Source: Pseudomonas kairouanensis
GTDB taxonomy: Bacteria; Pseudomonadota; Gammaproteobacteria; Pseudomonadales; Pseudomonadaceae
DNA: 64,000 nucleotides
NCBI RefSeq assembly: GCF_004682055.1
Contig: NZ_QUZU01000012.1
Location: 97,765 to 161,764 of the forward strand
Direction of reading: 5' to 3'
Shown: in pieces, positions 20,417-32,929 of the stretch
How positions within the stretch are numbered: position 1 is the first letter of the stretch
How the letters are laid out: every line of letters starts with the position of its first letter
Notes under the pieces: generated by a model
Databases searched by the model: none
What the model saw: the letters and a program-made list of their open reading frames with translations, nothing else
Told to the model about the DNA's origin: nothing
Position numbers and translations under genes: made by a program

Positions 20417-22453
20417 ATGCCGTTGCGCCAGCGTCTTGAAAATCTACCGGTAGGGCAGAAACTGCTGGCCGCCCTGCTGGTACTGTTGACCACCGTCTTG
20501 CTGGTGGCCAACCTCACCTTTATCAGTGCCGCCTACTGGATCTCCCAGGAAAGCATGGCCCCCCAGGCCCTGCAGGCCATCGGTCGCCTGGTGTCCAACC
20601 CGGCTCTCGCCGCCGAGGCCCTTGAGTCGCCGGCCAAGGCCGACGCCTTGCTCAATGAGCTGACCAGCTATTCCCCCTTACGCGCCGCCGCCCTGTACGA
20701 CGGCGATGGCAACCGTCTGGCGCAGATGCAACACGGCGACCGCCTGCACCTGCCCGATACCTATAAACATATCGAAGCCTGGCGCGTCACCGAGTTTCGC
20801 AGCAACCAGATCATCACCCTGCCCCGCGCTGGCCAACCATCCGGGCATCTGCTGCTGGTAGCCAGCAGCGAACTGCCAGTAGCGTTCTATACCGGCACGT
20901 TGACCGCCAGCCTGGGCATCCTGATTTTCAGCGTGCTGCTATGGCTGATCATCGCCCGCCAGATCAAACGCCTGATCACCCGCCCCATCCATGAACTGGA
21001 AGAACTGTCGCGCCAGGTCACCCGCGAAGAGAACTACGCCCTGCGCGCCGGCCGTGGCAACCACGATGAAATCGGCAGCCTGGCCGAAGCCTTCAACACC
21101 ATGCTGTCACGCATCGAAGCCCGCGAGCAGCAACTCAAGCGCGCGCGGGACGACTCCCAAGCCGCCTACGACCAGGCCCAGGGCCTGGCCGAAGAGACCC
21201 GCCACACCAACCGCAAGCTGGAACTGGAGGTTCAGGTACGCAGCAAGATCGAGAAAAAACTCACCGGGTTCCAGAACTACCTGAACAGCATCATCGACTC
21301 CATGCCCTCGGCACTGATCGCCCTGGATGAACAGCTCTACGTCACCCAATGGAACCAGGAAGCCAGCGCGCTCTCCGGCACGCGCCTGGACGAAGCGCTT
21401 AACCAGCCGATCTACCTGGCGTTCCAACCGCTCAAGCCGTACCTGCCGCAAATCCGTGCCACCGTCGAGCAACACACGGTGGAACGCATCGAGCGGGTCA
21501 CCTGGATCAAGGACGACGAACCCAAGCATTACGCCCTGACCTTCTACCCACTGATGGGCGGTGCCGGGCGCGGCGTGGTGATTCGTATCGACGACATTAC
21601 CCAACGCCTGTCCCTTGAAGAAATGATGGTGCAGTCAGAGAAAATGCTCTCCGTGGGCGGGCTCGCTGCTGGCATGGCCCATGAAATCAACAACCCGCTG
21701 GGCGCAATCTTGCATAACGTGCAGAACATCCGTCGCCGCCTGTCCCCCGAATTGCCGAAAAACCTGGAGCACGCCGAACAGGCGGGCATCGAGCTGGACA
21801 TGGTCAACCGCTACCTGCAAAGCCGCGAAGTCCCGCAACTGCTCGACGGCATCCAACAGGCTGGCGCGCGGGCAGCAAAGATCGTCACCCACATGCTCAG
21901 TTTCAGTCGTCGCAGCAATCGGCAGATGGCCCCGTGCGACCTGCCCGCCTTGATCGACCAGGCGGTCGAGATCGCCGGAAACGACTTCGACCTGGCCATT
22001 GGCTTCGACTTCAAAGGCCAGGCGATCACCCGCCAGTTCGACCCACGACTCGGCCCGGTGCCAGGTACCGCCAATGAGTTGGAACAGGTGCTGCTCAACC
22101 TGCTGAAAAACGCCGCCCAGGCGATTCACCTGCGCGGCGACGACAGCGAGCCGGGGCGCATCGTCCTGCGCACTCGCCTCAACCCGCCATGGGCAGAGAT
22201 CCAGGTTGAGGACAACGGCATCGGCATGAGCGAAAACGTGCGCAAGCGCACCTTCGAGCCATTCTTCACCACCAAGGAAATCGGCCAGGGCACCGGGCTT
22301 GGGCTGTCGGTGTCGTATTTCATCATCACCAACAACCACAAGGGCCAGATGGAAGTGCACTCCACCTTAGGCCAAGGCACATGCTTTACCCTGCGCCTGC
22401 CCTTGGCCGGCAGCCAACTGCCACCTTACGAACTCACCCAACTGGAGCAATGA
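20417..22453 (+). CDS. PAS-domain sensor histidine kinase (orphan)
   Basis: A 678-aa membrane sensor kinase. One membrane helix lies near residues 20-42 and a second near 165-190. Between them is a short periplasmic domain, then HAMP (RPIHELEELSRQVT), a coiled coil and a PAS domain (about 290-400). The HisKA phosphoacceptor is in MAHEINNPLGAIL, and the ATPase domain has NGIGM and FEPFFTTKE, TGLGLSV. The kinase core is of the NtrB/DctB type. No response regulator is encoded nearby. The stop overlaps or abuts the next gene, so coupling is possible. Confidence 0.92.
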   Translation: MPLRQRLENLPVGQKLLAALLVLLTTVLLVANLTFISAAYWISQESMAPQALQAIGRLVSNPALAAEALESPAKADALLNELTSYSPLRAAALYDGDGNRLAQMQHGDRLHLPDTYKHIEAWRVTEFRSNQIITLPRAGQPSGHLLLVASSELPVAFYTGTLTASLGILIFSVLLWLIIARQIKRLITRPIHELEELSRQVTREENYALRAGRGNHDEIGSLAEAFNTMLSRIEAREQQLKRARDDSQAAYDQAQGLAEETRHTNRKLELEVQVRSKIEKKLTGFQNYLNSIIDSMPSALIALDEQLYVTQWNQEASALSGTRLDEALNQPIYLAFQPLKPYLPQIRATVEQHTVERIERVTWIKDDEPKHYALTFYPLMGGAGRGVVIRIDDITQRLSLEEMMVQSEKMLSVGGLAAGMAHEINNPLGAILHNVQNIRRRLSPELPKNLEHAEQAGIELDMVNRYLQSREVPQLLDGIQQAGARAAKIVTHMLSFSRRSNRQMAPCDLPALIDQAVEIAGNDFDLAIGFDFKGQAITRQFDPRLGPVPGTANELEQVLLNLLKNAAQAIHLRGDDSEPGRIVLRTRLNPPWAEIQVEDNGIGMSENVRKRTFEPFFTTKEIGQGTGLGLSVSYFIITNNHKGQMEVHSTLGQGTCFTLRLPLAGSQLPPYELTQLEQ

Positions 22454-22455
22454 CC

Positions 22456-23034
22456 ATGGGCTTTCGCCTGTCGAAGATCTACACCCGTACTGGCGACAAG
22501 GGTGAAACCGGCCTCGGTGATGGCCGTCGCGTGCCCAAGGATCATCCGCGGGTGGAGGCCATTGGTGAAGTCGATACGCTGAACAGCCAACTCGGGTTGC
22601 TGCTGGCCGCACTGGAAGAACAGAGCGGCAAGCACCCTGAATTGAAAGATGTGATTGAAGTGCTTACACCCTGCCAGCACCGTTTGTTTGATCTGGGCGG
22701 TGAGTTGGCAATGCCGGTGTACAAGGCGCTGAATGCCGCCGAAGTGGATCGCCTGGAAGCGGCGATTGATCGCTGGAATGAAGAAGTGGGGCCGCTGGAG
22801 AATTTCATTCTGCCCGGTGGTTCGGCATTGATCGCCCAGGCCCACGTTTGCCGCAGCCTGGCGCGCAGTGCGGAGCGCAGGTGTCAGCAACTGAATGCGA
22901 TTGAGCCGCTTGAAGGTGTGGGGTTGGCGTATATCAATCGGTTGTCGGATTTGCTGTTTGTGGCGGCGCGGGTGATTGCCAGGCGCCAAGGTGTGGCTGA
23001 GGTGTTGTGGCAAGCGGCTGCCAAGCCACACTGA
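22456..23034 (+). CDS. Cob(I)alamin adenosyltransferase, PduO type
   Basis: ATP:cob(I)alamin adenosyltransferase of the PduO family (192 aa), making adenosylcobalamin. Family motifs are KIYTRTGDKGETGLGDG at the N-terminus (ATP binding), FILPGGS near residue 117, and the helix VCRSLARSAERRC with active-site residues. I chose ATG at 22456: GGAG lies eight bases upstream. The ATG at 22450 overlaps the kinase stop but is too close to that GGAG. Confidence 0.93.
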   Translation: MGFRLSKIYTRTGDKGETGLGDGRRVPKDHPRVEAIGEVDTLNSQLGLLLAALEEQSGKHPELKDVIEVLTPCQHRLFDLGGELAMPVYKALNAAEVDRLEAAIDRWNEEVGPLENFILPGGSALIAQAHVCRSLARSAERRCQQLNAIEPLEGVGLAYINRLSDLLFVAARVIARRQGVAEVLWQAAAKPH

Positions 23035-23054
23035 TGTTTATGTAGTGCCTGATC

Positions 23055-23141
23055 GGGCCCTATCGGGGGCAAGCCCCCTCCCACACTTTGATTTGTGAAC
23101 GCATTCAAAATGTGGGAGGGGGCTTGCCCCCGATGAGGCCC
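23055..23141. repeat. REPIN (inward geometry), downstream of adenosyltransferase
   Basis: Two REP units arranged so that the CCTCCCACA and TGTGGGAGG ends face each other across a short AT-rich spacer, with ATCGGGGGC outside and GGGCC/GGCCC flanks pairing. This is the reverse of the arrangement at 9585. Confidence 0.85.
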
Positions 23142-23153
23142 GTCATAACACCA

Positions 23154-24098
23154 TCAAACCTCTGGCCAGAATGCCCGAATGCCGGCCACACCCTGAGCCC
23201 CAACCTCCCAAGCCTTCTCCCGTTCAGCCGGCCCAACCCCACCCAGCAGAAACACCGGTTTGCTGAACCCACGGATCAACTCTGCCGCCTGCTCCCAGCC
23301 CAAGGGCTGCGCATCGGGGTGAGTCTGGGTCGGCTGCACCGGCGACAGCGTGACAAAGTCCACGTCCATCAACTCTGCCAGCGCCAGCTCTTCGGCGTTA
23401 TGGCATGAAGCTGCCAACCAACGATCCTTGGGCAACGGTCGACCTTTGCTCGCGTATTTACGCAATTGTGCCGAGGTCATGTGCCAGCCGGCCGAAGGAA
23501 AATCCCCCAGCCATTCAAACGGTCCCTTGAGCATCAACTGCGCCTTGCCAGCACACAGGCCCGCCGCGTCCACGGCCAGGTCACGGTACTTGGGGTCGTA
23601 ACCGTTGGGTGCACGCAACTGAATCAACTTGATGCCACCGGCGATGGCTTTCTGGAGGCCGCGCAACAATGTCGGTGTTTCCAGCTCGCCCGGCGTGATC
23701 AGGTACTCGGCCGGCAAACGCGCGGCGGCAACGATGGGTGCATTGGCGGCCGGGAATTCATAGTTGAGCAGGTCCCGAGGGGCTACCCATTCCAGCGGCT
23801 GCCCTTCAACGCCATGGGGTTCGCCGGTAAAGGCCGAAACCTCCCAGACGTCCAGCAACACCTGTTTGTCCGGGTAGTCGTGCTGCACCTTGATCAACGG
23901 CCGCGCCGTGGTGACCTGGATCCCCAGTTCCTCCTGCAATTCGCGGGACAGTGCAGTGGCGACCGACTCACCGGCCTCCACCTTGCCACCGGGAAACTCC
24001 CAGAGACCGCCCTGATGCTGGGTATCGGCGCGGCGTGCCAGCAAGATCCTGCCGTCGACACCGCGGATCACCGCTGCTGCTACATGCACTCGTTTCAC
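23154..24098 (-). CDS. mutT: Nudix hydrolase (MutT) fused to ThiE-like domain
   Basis: A 314-aa fusion. Residues 1-130 are a Nudix domain of the MutT type with the Nudix box GGKVEAGESVATALSRELQE, expected to hydrolyse 8-oxo-dGTP. Residues about 135-314 resemble thiamine-phosphate synthase/TenI (QKAIAGGIKLIQLR, DFVTLSPVQPTQTH, VFLLGGVGP). The same fusion is common in Pseudomonas. The role of the ThiE-like half is unknown. Confidence 0.93.
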   Translation of the reverse strand: MKRVHVAAAVIRGVDGRILLARRADTQHQGGLWEFPGGKVEAGESVATALSRELQEELGIQVTTARPLIKVQHDYPDKQVLLDVWEVSAFTGEPHGVEGQPLEWVAPRDLLNYEFPAANAPIVAAARLPAEYLITPGELETPTLLRGLQKAIAGGIKLIQLRAPNGYDPKYRDLAVDAAGLCAGKAQLMLKGPFEWLGDFPSAGWHMTSAQLRKYASKGRPLPKDRWLAASCHNAEELALAELMDVDFVTLSPVQPTQTHPDAQPLGWEQAAELIRGFSKPVFLLGGVGPAEREKAWEVGAQGVAGIRAFWPEV

Positions 24099-24122
24099 GC
24101 CCTATTTCCTCTTGTCGTCCCC

Positions 24123-24223
24123 TGTAGGAGCGGGCTTGCTCGCGAAAAACGAGCAGGCGACGCAGGTTGCCTGAAAGCACTGCGTCATCGTTGACGACCT
24201 TCGCGACCAAGCGCGCTCCTACA
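24123..24223. repeat. REPIN (TGTAGGAG type), mutT-argJ gap
   Basis: A left unit beginning TGTAGGAGCGGGCTTGCTCGCG and a right unit ending GCGCGCTCCTACA in inverted orientation. It is a different REP subtype from the GTGGGAGG elements. Confidence 0.8.
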
Positions 24224-24240
24224 GGGTTTGTGCGGTCACA

Positions 24241-25458
24241 TCAGGTACGGTATTCCGCGTTGATCTTCACGTACTCGTGGGACAGGTCTGTGGTCCAGAT
24301 GGTTTCGCTGCACTCGCCGCGACCCAGCTCGATGCGGATGGTGATTTCTTCCTGCTGCATCACCGCCGAGCCCTGGGCTTCGGTGTAGCTCTCGGCGCGG
24401 GCACCACGGCTGGCGATGCACACGTCGCCAAGGAACACATCGATCTTGCTCACGTCCAGGTCCGGCACGCCGGCACGACCGACAGCGGCGAGGATACGGC
24501 CCCAGTTCGGGTCGGAGGCGAACAGCGCAGTCTTGATCAGCGGCGAGTGGGCCACGGTGTAGCCCACGTCCAGGCATTCCTGATGGTTGCCGCCGCCGTT
24601 GACTTCAACGGTGACGAACTTGGTCGCGCCTTCGCCGTCACGCACGATGGCCTGGGCCACTTCCATGCACACTTCGAACACCGCTTGCTTCAAGGCTGCG
24701 AACAACGGGCCGCTGGCCTCGGTGATTTCCGGCAGGTTGGCCTGGCCAGTCGCGATCAGCATGCAGCAGTCGTTGGTCGAAGTGTCGCCATCGATGGTGA
24801 TGCGATTGAACGACTTGTTGGCGCCGTCCAGGATCAGGCTGTGCAACACGTCGCGGGAGACTTTGGCGTCGGTGGCGATGTAGCCGAGCATGGTGGCCAT
24901 GTTCGGGCGGATCATGCCCGCGCCCTTGCTGATGCCGGTCACGGTGACGGTCACGCCGTCGTGCACGAACTGGCGGCTCGCGCCTTTTGGCAGGGTGTCG
25001 GTGGTCATGATGCCGGTGGCGGCCGCAGCCCAGTTATCCACAGACAAGTCATCCAGCGCGGCTTGCAGCGCGCCTTCGATCTTCTCGACCGGCAGTGGCT
25101 CGCCAATCACACCGGTGGAGTACGGCAGCACTTGGCTGGCATCCACACCCGCTAGTTGGGCCAGCTTGGCGCAGGTACGCGCAGCTGCCACCAGGCCAGG
25201 TTCGCCGGTGCCGGCGTTGGCATTGCCGGTGTTGGTCAGCAGGTAACGGATGGTGCCGGCCACACGTTGCTTGGCCAGGATCACGGGGGCCGCGCAAAAC
25301 GCATTGAGGGTGAACACACCAGCAACGGTCGAGCCTTCAGCACAGCGCATCACCACTACATCCTTGCGCCCCGGGCGCTTGATGCCGGCCGAAGCGATAC
25401 CGAGTTCAAAACCGGCAACCGGGTGCAAAGTGGGCAAAGGACCAAGACCAACAGCCAT
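24241..25458 (-). CDS. argJ: Bifunctional ornithine/glutamate N-acetyltransferase ArgJ
   Basis: Transfers acetyl from N-acetylornithine to glutamate (cyclic arginine synthesis). The 405-aa precursor cleaves itself before the nucleophile Thr in [10 protein letters not shown] (near residue 190), giving alpha and beta chains. Other motifs are [13 protein letters not shown] and [10 protein letters not shown]. It ends with the family tail [16 protein letters not shown] at 25458 has GAGGAG upstream. It lies downstream of secA, as in P. aeruginosa. Confidence 0.96.
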   Translation of the reverse strand: MAVGLGPLPTLHPVAGFELGIASAGIKRPGRKDVVVMRCAEGSTVAGVFTLNAFCAAPVILAKQRVAGTIRYLLTNTGNANAGTGEPGLVAAARTCAKLAQLAGVDASQVLPYSTGVIGEPLPVEKIEGALQAALDDLSVDNWAAAATGIMTTDTLPKGASRQFVHDGVTVTVTGISKGAGMIRPNMATMLGYIATDAKVSRDVLHSLILDGANKSFNRITIDGDTSTNDCCMLIATGQANLPEITEASGPLFAALKQAVFEVCMEVAQAIVRDGEGATKFVTVEVNGGGNHQECLDVGYTVAHSPLIKTALFASDPNWGRILAAVGRAGVPDLDVSKIDVFLGDVCIASRGARAESYTEAQGSAVMQQEEITIRIELGRGECSETIWTTDLSHEYVKINAEYRT

Positions 25459-25521
25459 GAATGCGCTCCTCAAAAATTAGGTGATGTCTGTGCCGTCGTG
25501 AGCGACGGTGAAATTAATGGC

Positions 25522-25554
25522 AAAACGCCGCGACGGCAAAGGCCGGTCGCGGCG
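25522..25554 (-). terminator. Terminator after secA
   Basis: CGCCGCGAC/GTCGCGGCG hairpin with an 11-nt loop and a TTTT on the minus-strand side, 25 bp past the secA stop. Confidence 0.8.
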
Positions 25555-25582
25555 CGGGGTGTTGCAGCGTCAGGCAAAAATC

Positions 25583-28318
<2,736 letters not shown>

Positions 28319-28624
28319 ATCGGCAGGTTCTTCCACACATAGGGATGGAGGGCGCACCGTGAGTGGCCCGAGCAGCCCTCACGGCCGCATGCGAACGCGC
28401 ATTCTACCCGGATTCGTGGGTGAGGAAAGTGGCGTTGTTCCCCGATGCTGGCATGGTGCTGTGAGAGGGCTTGTTTAAAATAAGGGCTTTTGCTGGAACT
28501 TCAACCCATGGAGCGCAGAAGTTAACAGTTGATTTGACCGGTAAAAAGCCACCGATGCATTGCCGTGGGGGCCCACAGGTGCTTTCTGTTAAGATGCCCG
28601 CTCTGTTACTTAAGGTGTCTGATC
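28319..28624. other. Divergent intergenic region, secA / dciA
   Basis: A 306-bp region with the promoters of two divergent genes. I see no unambiguous -35/-10 pair, riboswitch or coding sequence. A TTGCCG (about 28559) and TAAGAT (about 28592) are too far apart to form one promoter. Confidence 0.5.
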
Positions 28625-29080
28625 ATGGCATTTCGCCCTCTTACAGCCCGCGCACCCAGCGTGTTGCTTCGCGAAGCCAAGCCGTTGAAAGCCATCTTTG
28701 GCCATGCGCAACGCTTGGGCCATCTGCAGCGCCTGGTCGAAAGCCAACTGCAACCGGCGGCCCGCGAACATTGTCATGTGGCGTCGTGGCGCGAAGGCAA
28801 CCTGCTGCTAATTGTCACAGACGGTCATTGGGCGACTCGCTTGCGCTACCAGCAAAAACGCCTGCAGCGGCAATTGATGGCCTTTGATGAGTTCGCCAGC
28901 CTGATGCGTATCCAGTTCAAGGTGCAGCCGCCCACCGTCCAGCAAGGCGCGGTGGGGCATACCATGGATTTGTCGACCAACGCCGCTGAAACCATCCAGG
29001 CAACCGCCGACGGCATCAGCGATCCTGGCTTGCGCGCGGCGCTTGAGCGGCTGGCCGCCCACGCCAAGCCCAAGGCCTGA
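28625..29080 (+). CDS. dciA: DUF721 protein DciA, replicative helicase loader
   Basis: A 151-aa DUF721 (DciA) protein. DciA loads or activates DnaB helicase in bacteria without DnaC. The N-terminal KH-like DUF721 domain spans about residues 15-100 (LQRLVESQLQPAAREHCHVA, LLLIVTDGHWATRLRY); the C-terminal part is probably disordered. The stop is 4 bp from the convergent stop of the HerA-like gene, with no terminator hairpin between. Confidence 0.88.
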   Translation: MAFRPLTARAPSVLLREAKPLKAIFGHAQRLGHLQRLVESQLQPAAREHCHVASWREGNLLLIVTDGHWATRLRYQQKRLQRQLMAFDEFASLMRIQFKVQPPTVQQGAVGHTMDLSTNAAETIQATADGISDPGLRAALERLAAHAKPKA

Positions 29081-29084
29081 AACG

Positions 29085-30575
29085 CTACTTGCGTTTACTT
29101 CCGCCCAGCAGCGAACCCAGCAACCCTCGCACCAACTGACGGCCCATCTGATTCGCGGCCTGCTGCATCGCTGACTTGAGCGCCTTGCCAGCTGCAGTCC
29201 CCAGGAACGCACCGGCCTTGTCGGTAAAGCTCGGCTCCTCGGCGGCAGGCGTGGCGCTCTCGGTCGGCCCAAGCTCCTTGCGTGCCATCAGCACTTCATA
29301 GGCCGATTCCCGGTCGATGGGCTTGTCGTAACGCCCCTGCAAGGGTGAACTGGCGATCAGCGCAGCACGTTCAGCCTCACTGAGCGGCCCGATCCGCGAT
29401 TGCGGCGGCGCCACCAGCACACGCTGGACGACTTCTGGCGTGCCTTTTTCCTGCAAGGTGCCCACCAACGCCTCACCTGTGCCCAGCTCGGTCAGCACCG
29501 CCAAGGCGTCAAAGGCCGGGTTCGGCCGAAAACCATCCGCCACGGCCCGCAGGGATTTTTGCTCTTTGGTGGTAAACGCCCGCAAGCCATGTTGGATACG
29601 CAGGCCCAGTTGAGCCAGCACGCTGTCCGGCAGGTCGCCGGGGGATTGGGTGACGAAATACACGCCAACGCCCTTGGAACGGATCAACCGCACCACTTGC
29701 TCAAGACGCTCCTGCAACGCCTTGGGGGTATCGGCAAACAGCAGGTGCGCCTCGTCGAAAAACAGTGCCAGCAGCGGTTTGTCCGCATCACCGCGCTCGG
29801 GCAGTTGCTCGAACAACTCCGCCAACAACCACAGCAGAAACGTCGCGTACACCTTTGGCGCCTCGTGCACCAAGCGGCTGGCGTCCAGCAGATGGATACG
29901 CCCACGGCCATCGCTGGCCGGCTGCAAGATATCCTCAAGTTGCAGGGCCGGTTCGCCAAACAAGGCTTCGGCCCCCTGCTGCTCCAATACCGCAAGACGG
30001 CGCAACAGCGCCTGGCTGGAGCCGGTGGTCATCAGCGCCGCATCGTCGCCCAGCAGTTGCGGGTGATAACGCAGGTGATTGAGCAGGGCCTTGAGGTCTT
30101 TGAGGTCCAGCAGTAGCAGGCCTTCACGGTCGGCCACCTTGAACGTGGCGTAGAGCGCTGACTGTTGGCTGTCGGTGAGTTCGAGCAAAGCACCGAGCAG
30201 CAGCGGGCCCATTTCGCTGATGGTGGTGCGCAAGGGATGACCAGACTGCCCGTGGATATCCCACAACGTCACCGGATAAGCCTTGGCCGTGTACCCCAAA
30301 AAAGGCATGCCGGCTATGCGCTCGGCGACCTTGCCCTGGGGGTTGGCGGCGGCACCCAGGCCGCACAGGTCGCCCTTGATGTCGGCGGCGAACACCGCCA
30401 CCCCCGCATCACTGAAGGCCTCTGCCAGGCGTTGCAGGGTGACGGTCTTGCCCGTACCGGTCGCTCCGGCGATAAGCCCGTGACGGTTGGCCAGGCGCAT
30501 GGCCTGGGCGATTGGCTGGCCCGCGAGGTCGGCGCCGATCAAGAGTTGCGAGGCGTGAGGCATTTTGTCACCCAT
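29085..30575 (-). CDS. HerA-like ATPase (DUF853)
   Basis: A 496-aa P-loop ATPase of the DUF853/HerA-like family. Walker A is GATGTGKTVTLQRL near residue 35, and Walker B is LFFDEAHLLF. SKGVGVYFVTQSPGDLPD and a C-terminal GKALKSAMQQAANQMGR follow. The E. coli homologue is YjgR. HerA-like enzymes are DNA or protein translocases, but this subfamily has no proven role. The start could be ATG 30575 or the ATG four codons later (preceded by GGTGA). Confidence 0.88.
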   Translation of the reverse strand: MGDKMPHASQLLIGADLAGQPIAQAMRLANRHGLIAGATGTGKTVTLQRLAEAFSDAGVAVFAADIKGDLCGLGAAANPQGKVAERIAGMPFLGYTAKAYPVTLWDIHGQSGHPLRTTISEMGPLLLGALLELTDSQQSALYATFKVADREGLLLLDLKDLKALLNHLRYHPQLLGDDAALMTTGSSQALLRRLAVLEQQGAEALFGEPALQLEDILQPASDGRGRIHLLDASRLVHEAPKVYATFLLWLLAELFEQLPERGDADKPLLALFFDEAHLLFADTPKALQERLEQVVRLIRSKGVGVYFVTQSPGDLPDSVLAQLGLRIQHGLRAFTTKEQKSLRAVADGFRPNPAFDALAVLTELGTGEALVGTLQEKGTPEVVQRVLVAPPQSRIGPLSEAERAALIASSPLQGRYDKPIDRESAYEVLMARKELGPTESATPAAEEPSFTDKAGAFLGTAAGKALKSAMQQAANQMGRQLVRGLLGSLLGGSKRK

Positions 30576-30766
30576 GGTTAATCTTTGGTTGCGCCAGGTC
30601 GATACAGACGGATGTGAGACCCACGAAGTCTAAAAAAAGATCGGATAGTTCCTACAGGAACAGGAGGAGCTATCACAAGAAGTATCACACCTTTTTTAAC
30701 GCTGCCATTCTGCGCTTCCCACAAGGACGCGCACTGACATTAAGACCTTAGCGGACCCTACAAGCC

Positions 30767-32656
30767 ATGAATAAAAATCTGCGCTTCAGCCACAAAATCC
30801 TGCTTGCAGCCTCCCTTATCGTCATCGCCGCTTTTGCGTTATTCACCCTCTACAACGATTACCTGCAACGCAACGCCATACGTGACGACCTGAACAACTA
30901 TTTGCATGAAATGGGCGATGTCACCGCCAGCAATATCCAGACCTGGCTCACCGGACGCATCGCCCTGGTAGAAAACGCCGCGCAGAACATCGCTACCCAC
31001 CCGGAACCCTCCACCGTTGCTGGCCTGCTGGACGAGAAAACCCTGACATCTTCTTTCATGGCCACCTACGTAGGTGACAGCAAAGGCGCCTTCACTATCC
31101 GGCCCGACACCAAGATGCCGGACGGCTTCGACCCTCGTGTTCGCCCTTGGTACAAGGACGCCCAGAGCAGTAATGGCTCAACCCTGACCGAACCGTATGT
31201 CGATGCGGCCACCGGCCAATTGATCATTTCCATCGCCACCCCAAGTGCCAAGGCCGGCCAGAACATCGGCGTGGTCGGCGGTGACCTGAGCCTGCAAACC
31301 CTGGTGGATAACATTGGCGCACTCAAATTCGGCGGCCGGGGCTATGCATTTCTGGTCAGCGCCGACGGCAAGGTACTGGTACACCCCGATAAAGACCTGG
31401 TGATGAAAACCCTCGCCGACATGTATCCAAAAAATACGCCGAAGATCAGCAGCGACTTCAGCGAAGTCGAGGCCAACGGAAAAGACAACATCGTGACCTT
31501 TACCCCAATCAAAGGCCTGCCGTCGGTGAAGTGGTACCTCGGCATTTCGGTGGATAAAGACAAATCCTTCGCCATGCTCAGCGAATTCCGTACCTCGGCG
31601 GTGATCGCCACGGTCATTGCGGTGGTGATCATCATCACCCTGCTGGGTATGTTGATTCGTGTGCTGCTACAACCTTTGCACCTGATGACCCGTGCCATGC
31701 AGGACATCGCCGACGGTGAGGGTGACCTCTCCCGCCGCCTGGCCATCCAGAATCATGATGAGTTCGGCACCTTGGGGAACGCGTTCAACCGCTTCGTGGA
31801 GCGAATTCACTCATCGATTCGTGAAGTGTCTTCGGCCACCGAGCAGGTCAATGAAGTGGCATTGCGGGTGGTCAGCGCCTCCAACTCTTCGATGGTCAAC
31901 TCTGACGAGCAGGCCAACCGCACCAACAGTGTTGCCGCTGCCATCAATGAACTGGGGGCTGCCGCCCAGGAAATCGCACGGAATGCGGCGCAGGCCTCGC
32001 ACCAGGCCAGCGATGCACGGCATCTGGCCGAAGATGGCCAGCAAGTCGTTGAGCGCAATATCAAGGCAATGAACCAGCTGTCAGCGATGATCAGCGCTTC
32101 GAGCAGCAATATCGAAGCGCTCAATAGCAAGACGGTAAATATCGGGCAGATCCTGGAAGTCATCACCAGCATCTCCCAGCAAACCAACTTGCTGGCGTTG
32201 AATGCCGCCATTGAAGCCGCCCGGGCCGGGGAAGCCGGACGTGGGTTTGCGGTGGTTGCCGATGAGGTGCGCAACCTGGCGCACCGCACTCAGGAATCGG
32301 CCCAACAGGTGCAAAAGATGATCGAGGAGTTGCAAGTCGGCGCCCGTGACTCGGTCAGTACCATGAGTGAAAGCCAGCGTCACAGCCATGACAGCGTGGA
32401 GATCGCCAACCTGGCCGGTGAGCGCCTGAGCAGTGTGACCCAGCGTATTGGTGAGATTGATGGGATGAACCAGTCGGTCGCCACCGCTACCGAGGAGCAA
32501 ACCTCGGTGGTGGAGTCGATCAACATGGACATTACCGAGATCAACACCCTCAACCAGGAAGGTGTGGAAAACCTGCAATCAACCCTGCGCGCCTGCGCCG
32601 ACCTGGAACAGCAAGCCGCACGATTGAAACAATTAGTGGGCAGTTTCCGCATCTGA
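30767..32656 (+). CDS. Methyl-accepting chemotaxis protein, PctA-like dCache
   Basis: A 629-aa chemoreceptor with two membrane helices (near 8-30 and 278-300) around a periplasmic dCache_1 domain. It then has HAMP (about 300-355) and the signalling domain with hairpin tip [20 protein letters not shown]. The sensor domain holds the amino-acid-binding motif of this class: [16 protein letters not shown] near residue 127, and an Asp in VVGGDLSL. I therefore infer an amino-acid receptor like PctA/PctB; exact ligands are not predicted. pctA is also near purU in P. aeruginosa. Confidence 0.9.
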   Translation: MNKNLRFSHKILLAASLIVIAAFALFTLYNDYLQRNAIRDDLNNYLHEMGDVTASNIQTWLTGRIALVENAAQNIATHPEPSTVAGLLDEKTLTSSFMATYVGDSKGAFTIRPDTKMPDGFDPRVRPWYKDAQSSNGSTLTEPYVDAATGQLIISIATPSAKAGQNIGVVGGDLSLQTLVDNIGALKFGGRGYAFLVSADGKVLVHPDKDLVMKTLADMYPKNTPKISSDFSEVEANGKDNIVTFTPIKGLPSVKWYLGISVDKDKSFAMLSEFRTSAVIATVIAVVIIITLLGMLIRVLLQPLHLMTRAMQDIADGEGDLSRRLAIQNHDEFGTLGNAFNRFVERIHSSIREVSSATEQVNEVALRVVSASNSSMVNSDEQANRTNSVAAAINELGAAAQEIARNAAQASHQASDARHLAEDGQQVVERNIKAMNQLSAMISASSSNIEALNSKTVNIGQILEVITSISQQTNLLALNAAIEAARAGEAGRGFAVVADEVRNLAHRTQESAQQVQKMIEELQVGARDSVSTMSESQRHSHDSVEIANLAGERLSSVTQRIGEIDGMNQSVATATEEQTSVVESINMDITEINTLNQEGVENLQSTLRACADLEQQAARLKQLVGSFRI

Positions 32657-32668
32657 TTGCGCAGGCCG

Positions 32669-32839
32669 TTATTCGCCTTTGGGCTCGGCCTTGTCCTGCT
32701 CGCGCTCCCACAACTCGGCGGCACCTGGAAAATCGGTGCCGTCTTCACTGCTCAGGTCATCCGGGTCATACCGGCTCAAACACCCCTCCCCTAGCGTCGC
32801 TGGGGCTTTGGAGGTGGCTTTGTCCAGTGGGTCGCTCAT
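32669..32839 (-). CDS. Small acidic protein, 56 aa, unknown function
   Basis: A short reading frame that encodes MSDPLDKATSKAPATLGEG..., ending EQDKAEPKGE. GAGGAG lies seven bases before the ATG, and the frame is acidic and hydrophilic like a real protein. It is antisense-facing and convergent with the chemoreceptor gene, 13 bp past that stop. It starts after the purU terminator, so it needs its own promoter or read-through. I recognise no domain. Confidence 0.7.
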   Translation of the reverse strand: MSDPLDKATSKAPATLGEGCLSRYDPDDLSSEDGTDFPGAAELWEREQDKAEPKGE

Positions 32840-32865
32840 CGGTCACTCCTCAACTAAGGCAGGCA

Positions 32866-32903
32866 AAGAAAAAGGGCCTGGGACGATTTAACGCCCAGGC
32901 CCC
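32866..32903 (-). terminator. Terminator after purU
   Basis: GGGCCTGGG/CCCAGGCCC hairpin with an 11-nt loop followed by TTTTTCTTT on the minus strand, 27 bp past the purU stop. Confidence 0.9.
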
Positions 32904-32929
32904 TGTTTCTTCAATCTCAAACCCGTCGA

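Noticed and set aside
30600..30650. Possible FliA promoter before the chemoreceptor
   Set aside because: A TAAA and a GATCGGATAG are present but not at sigma-28 spacing.
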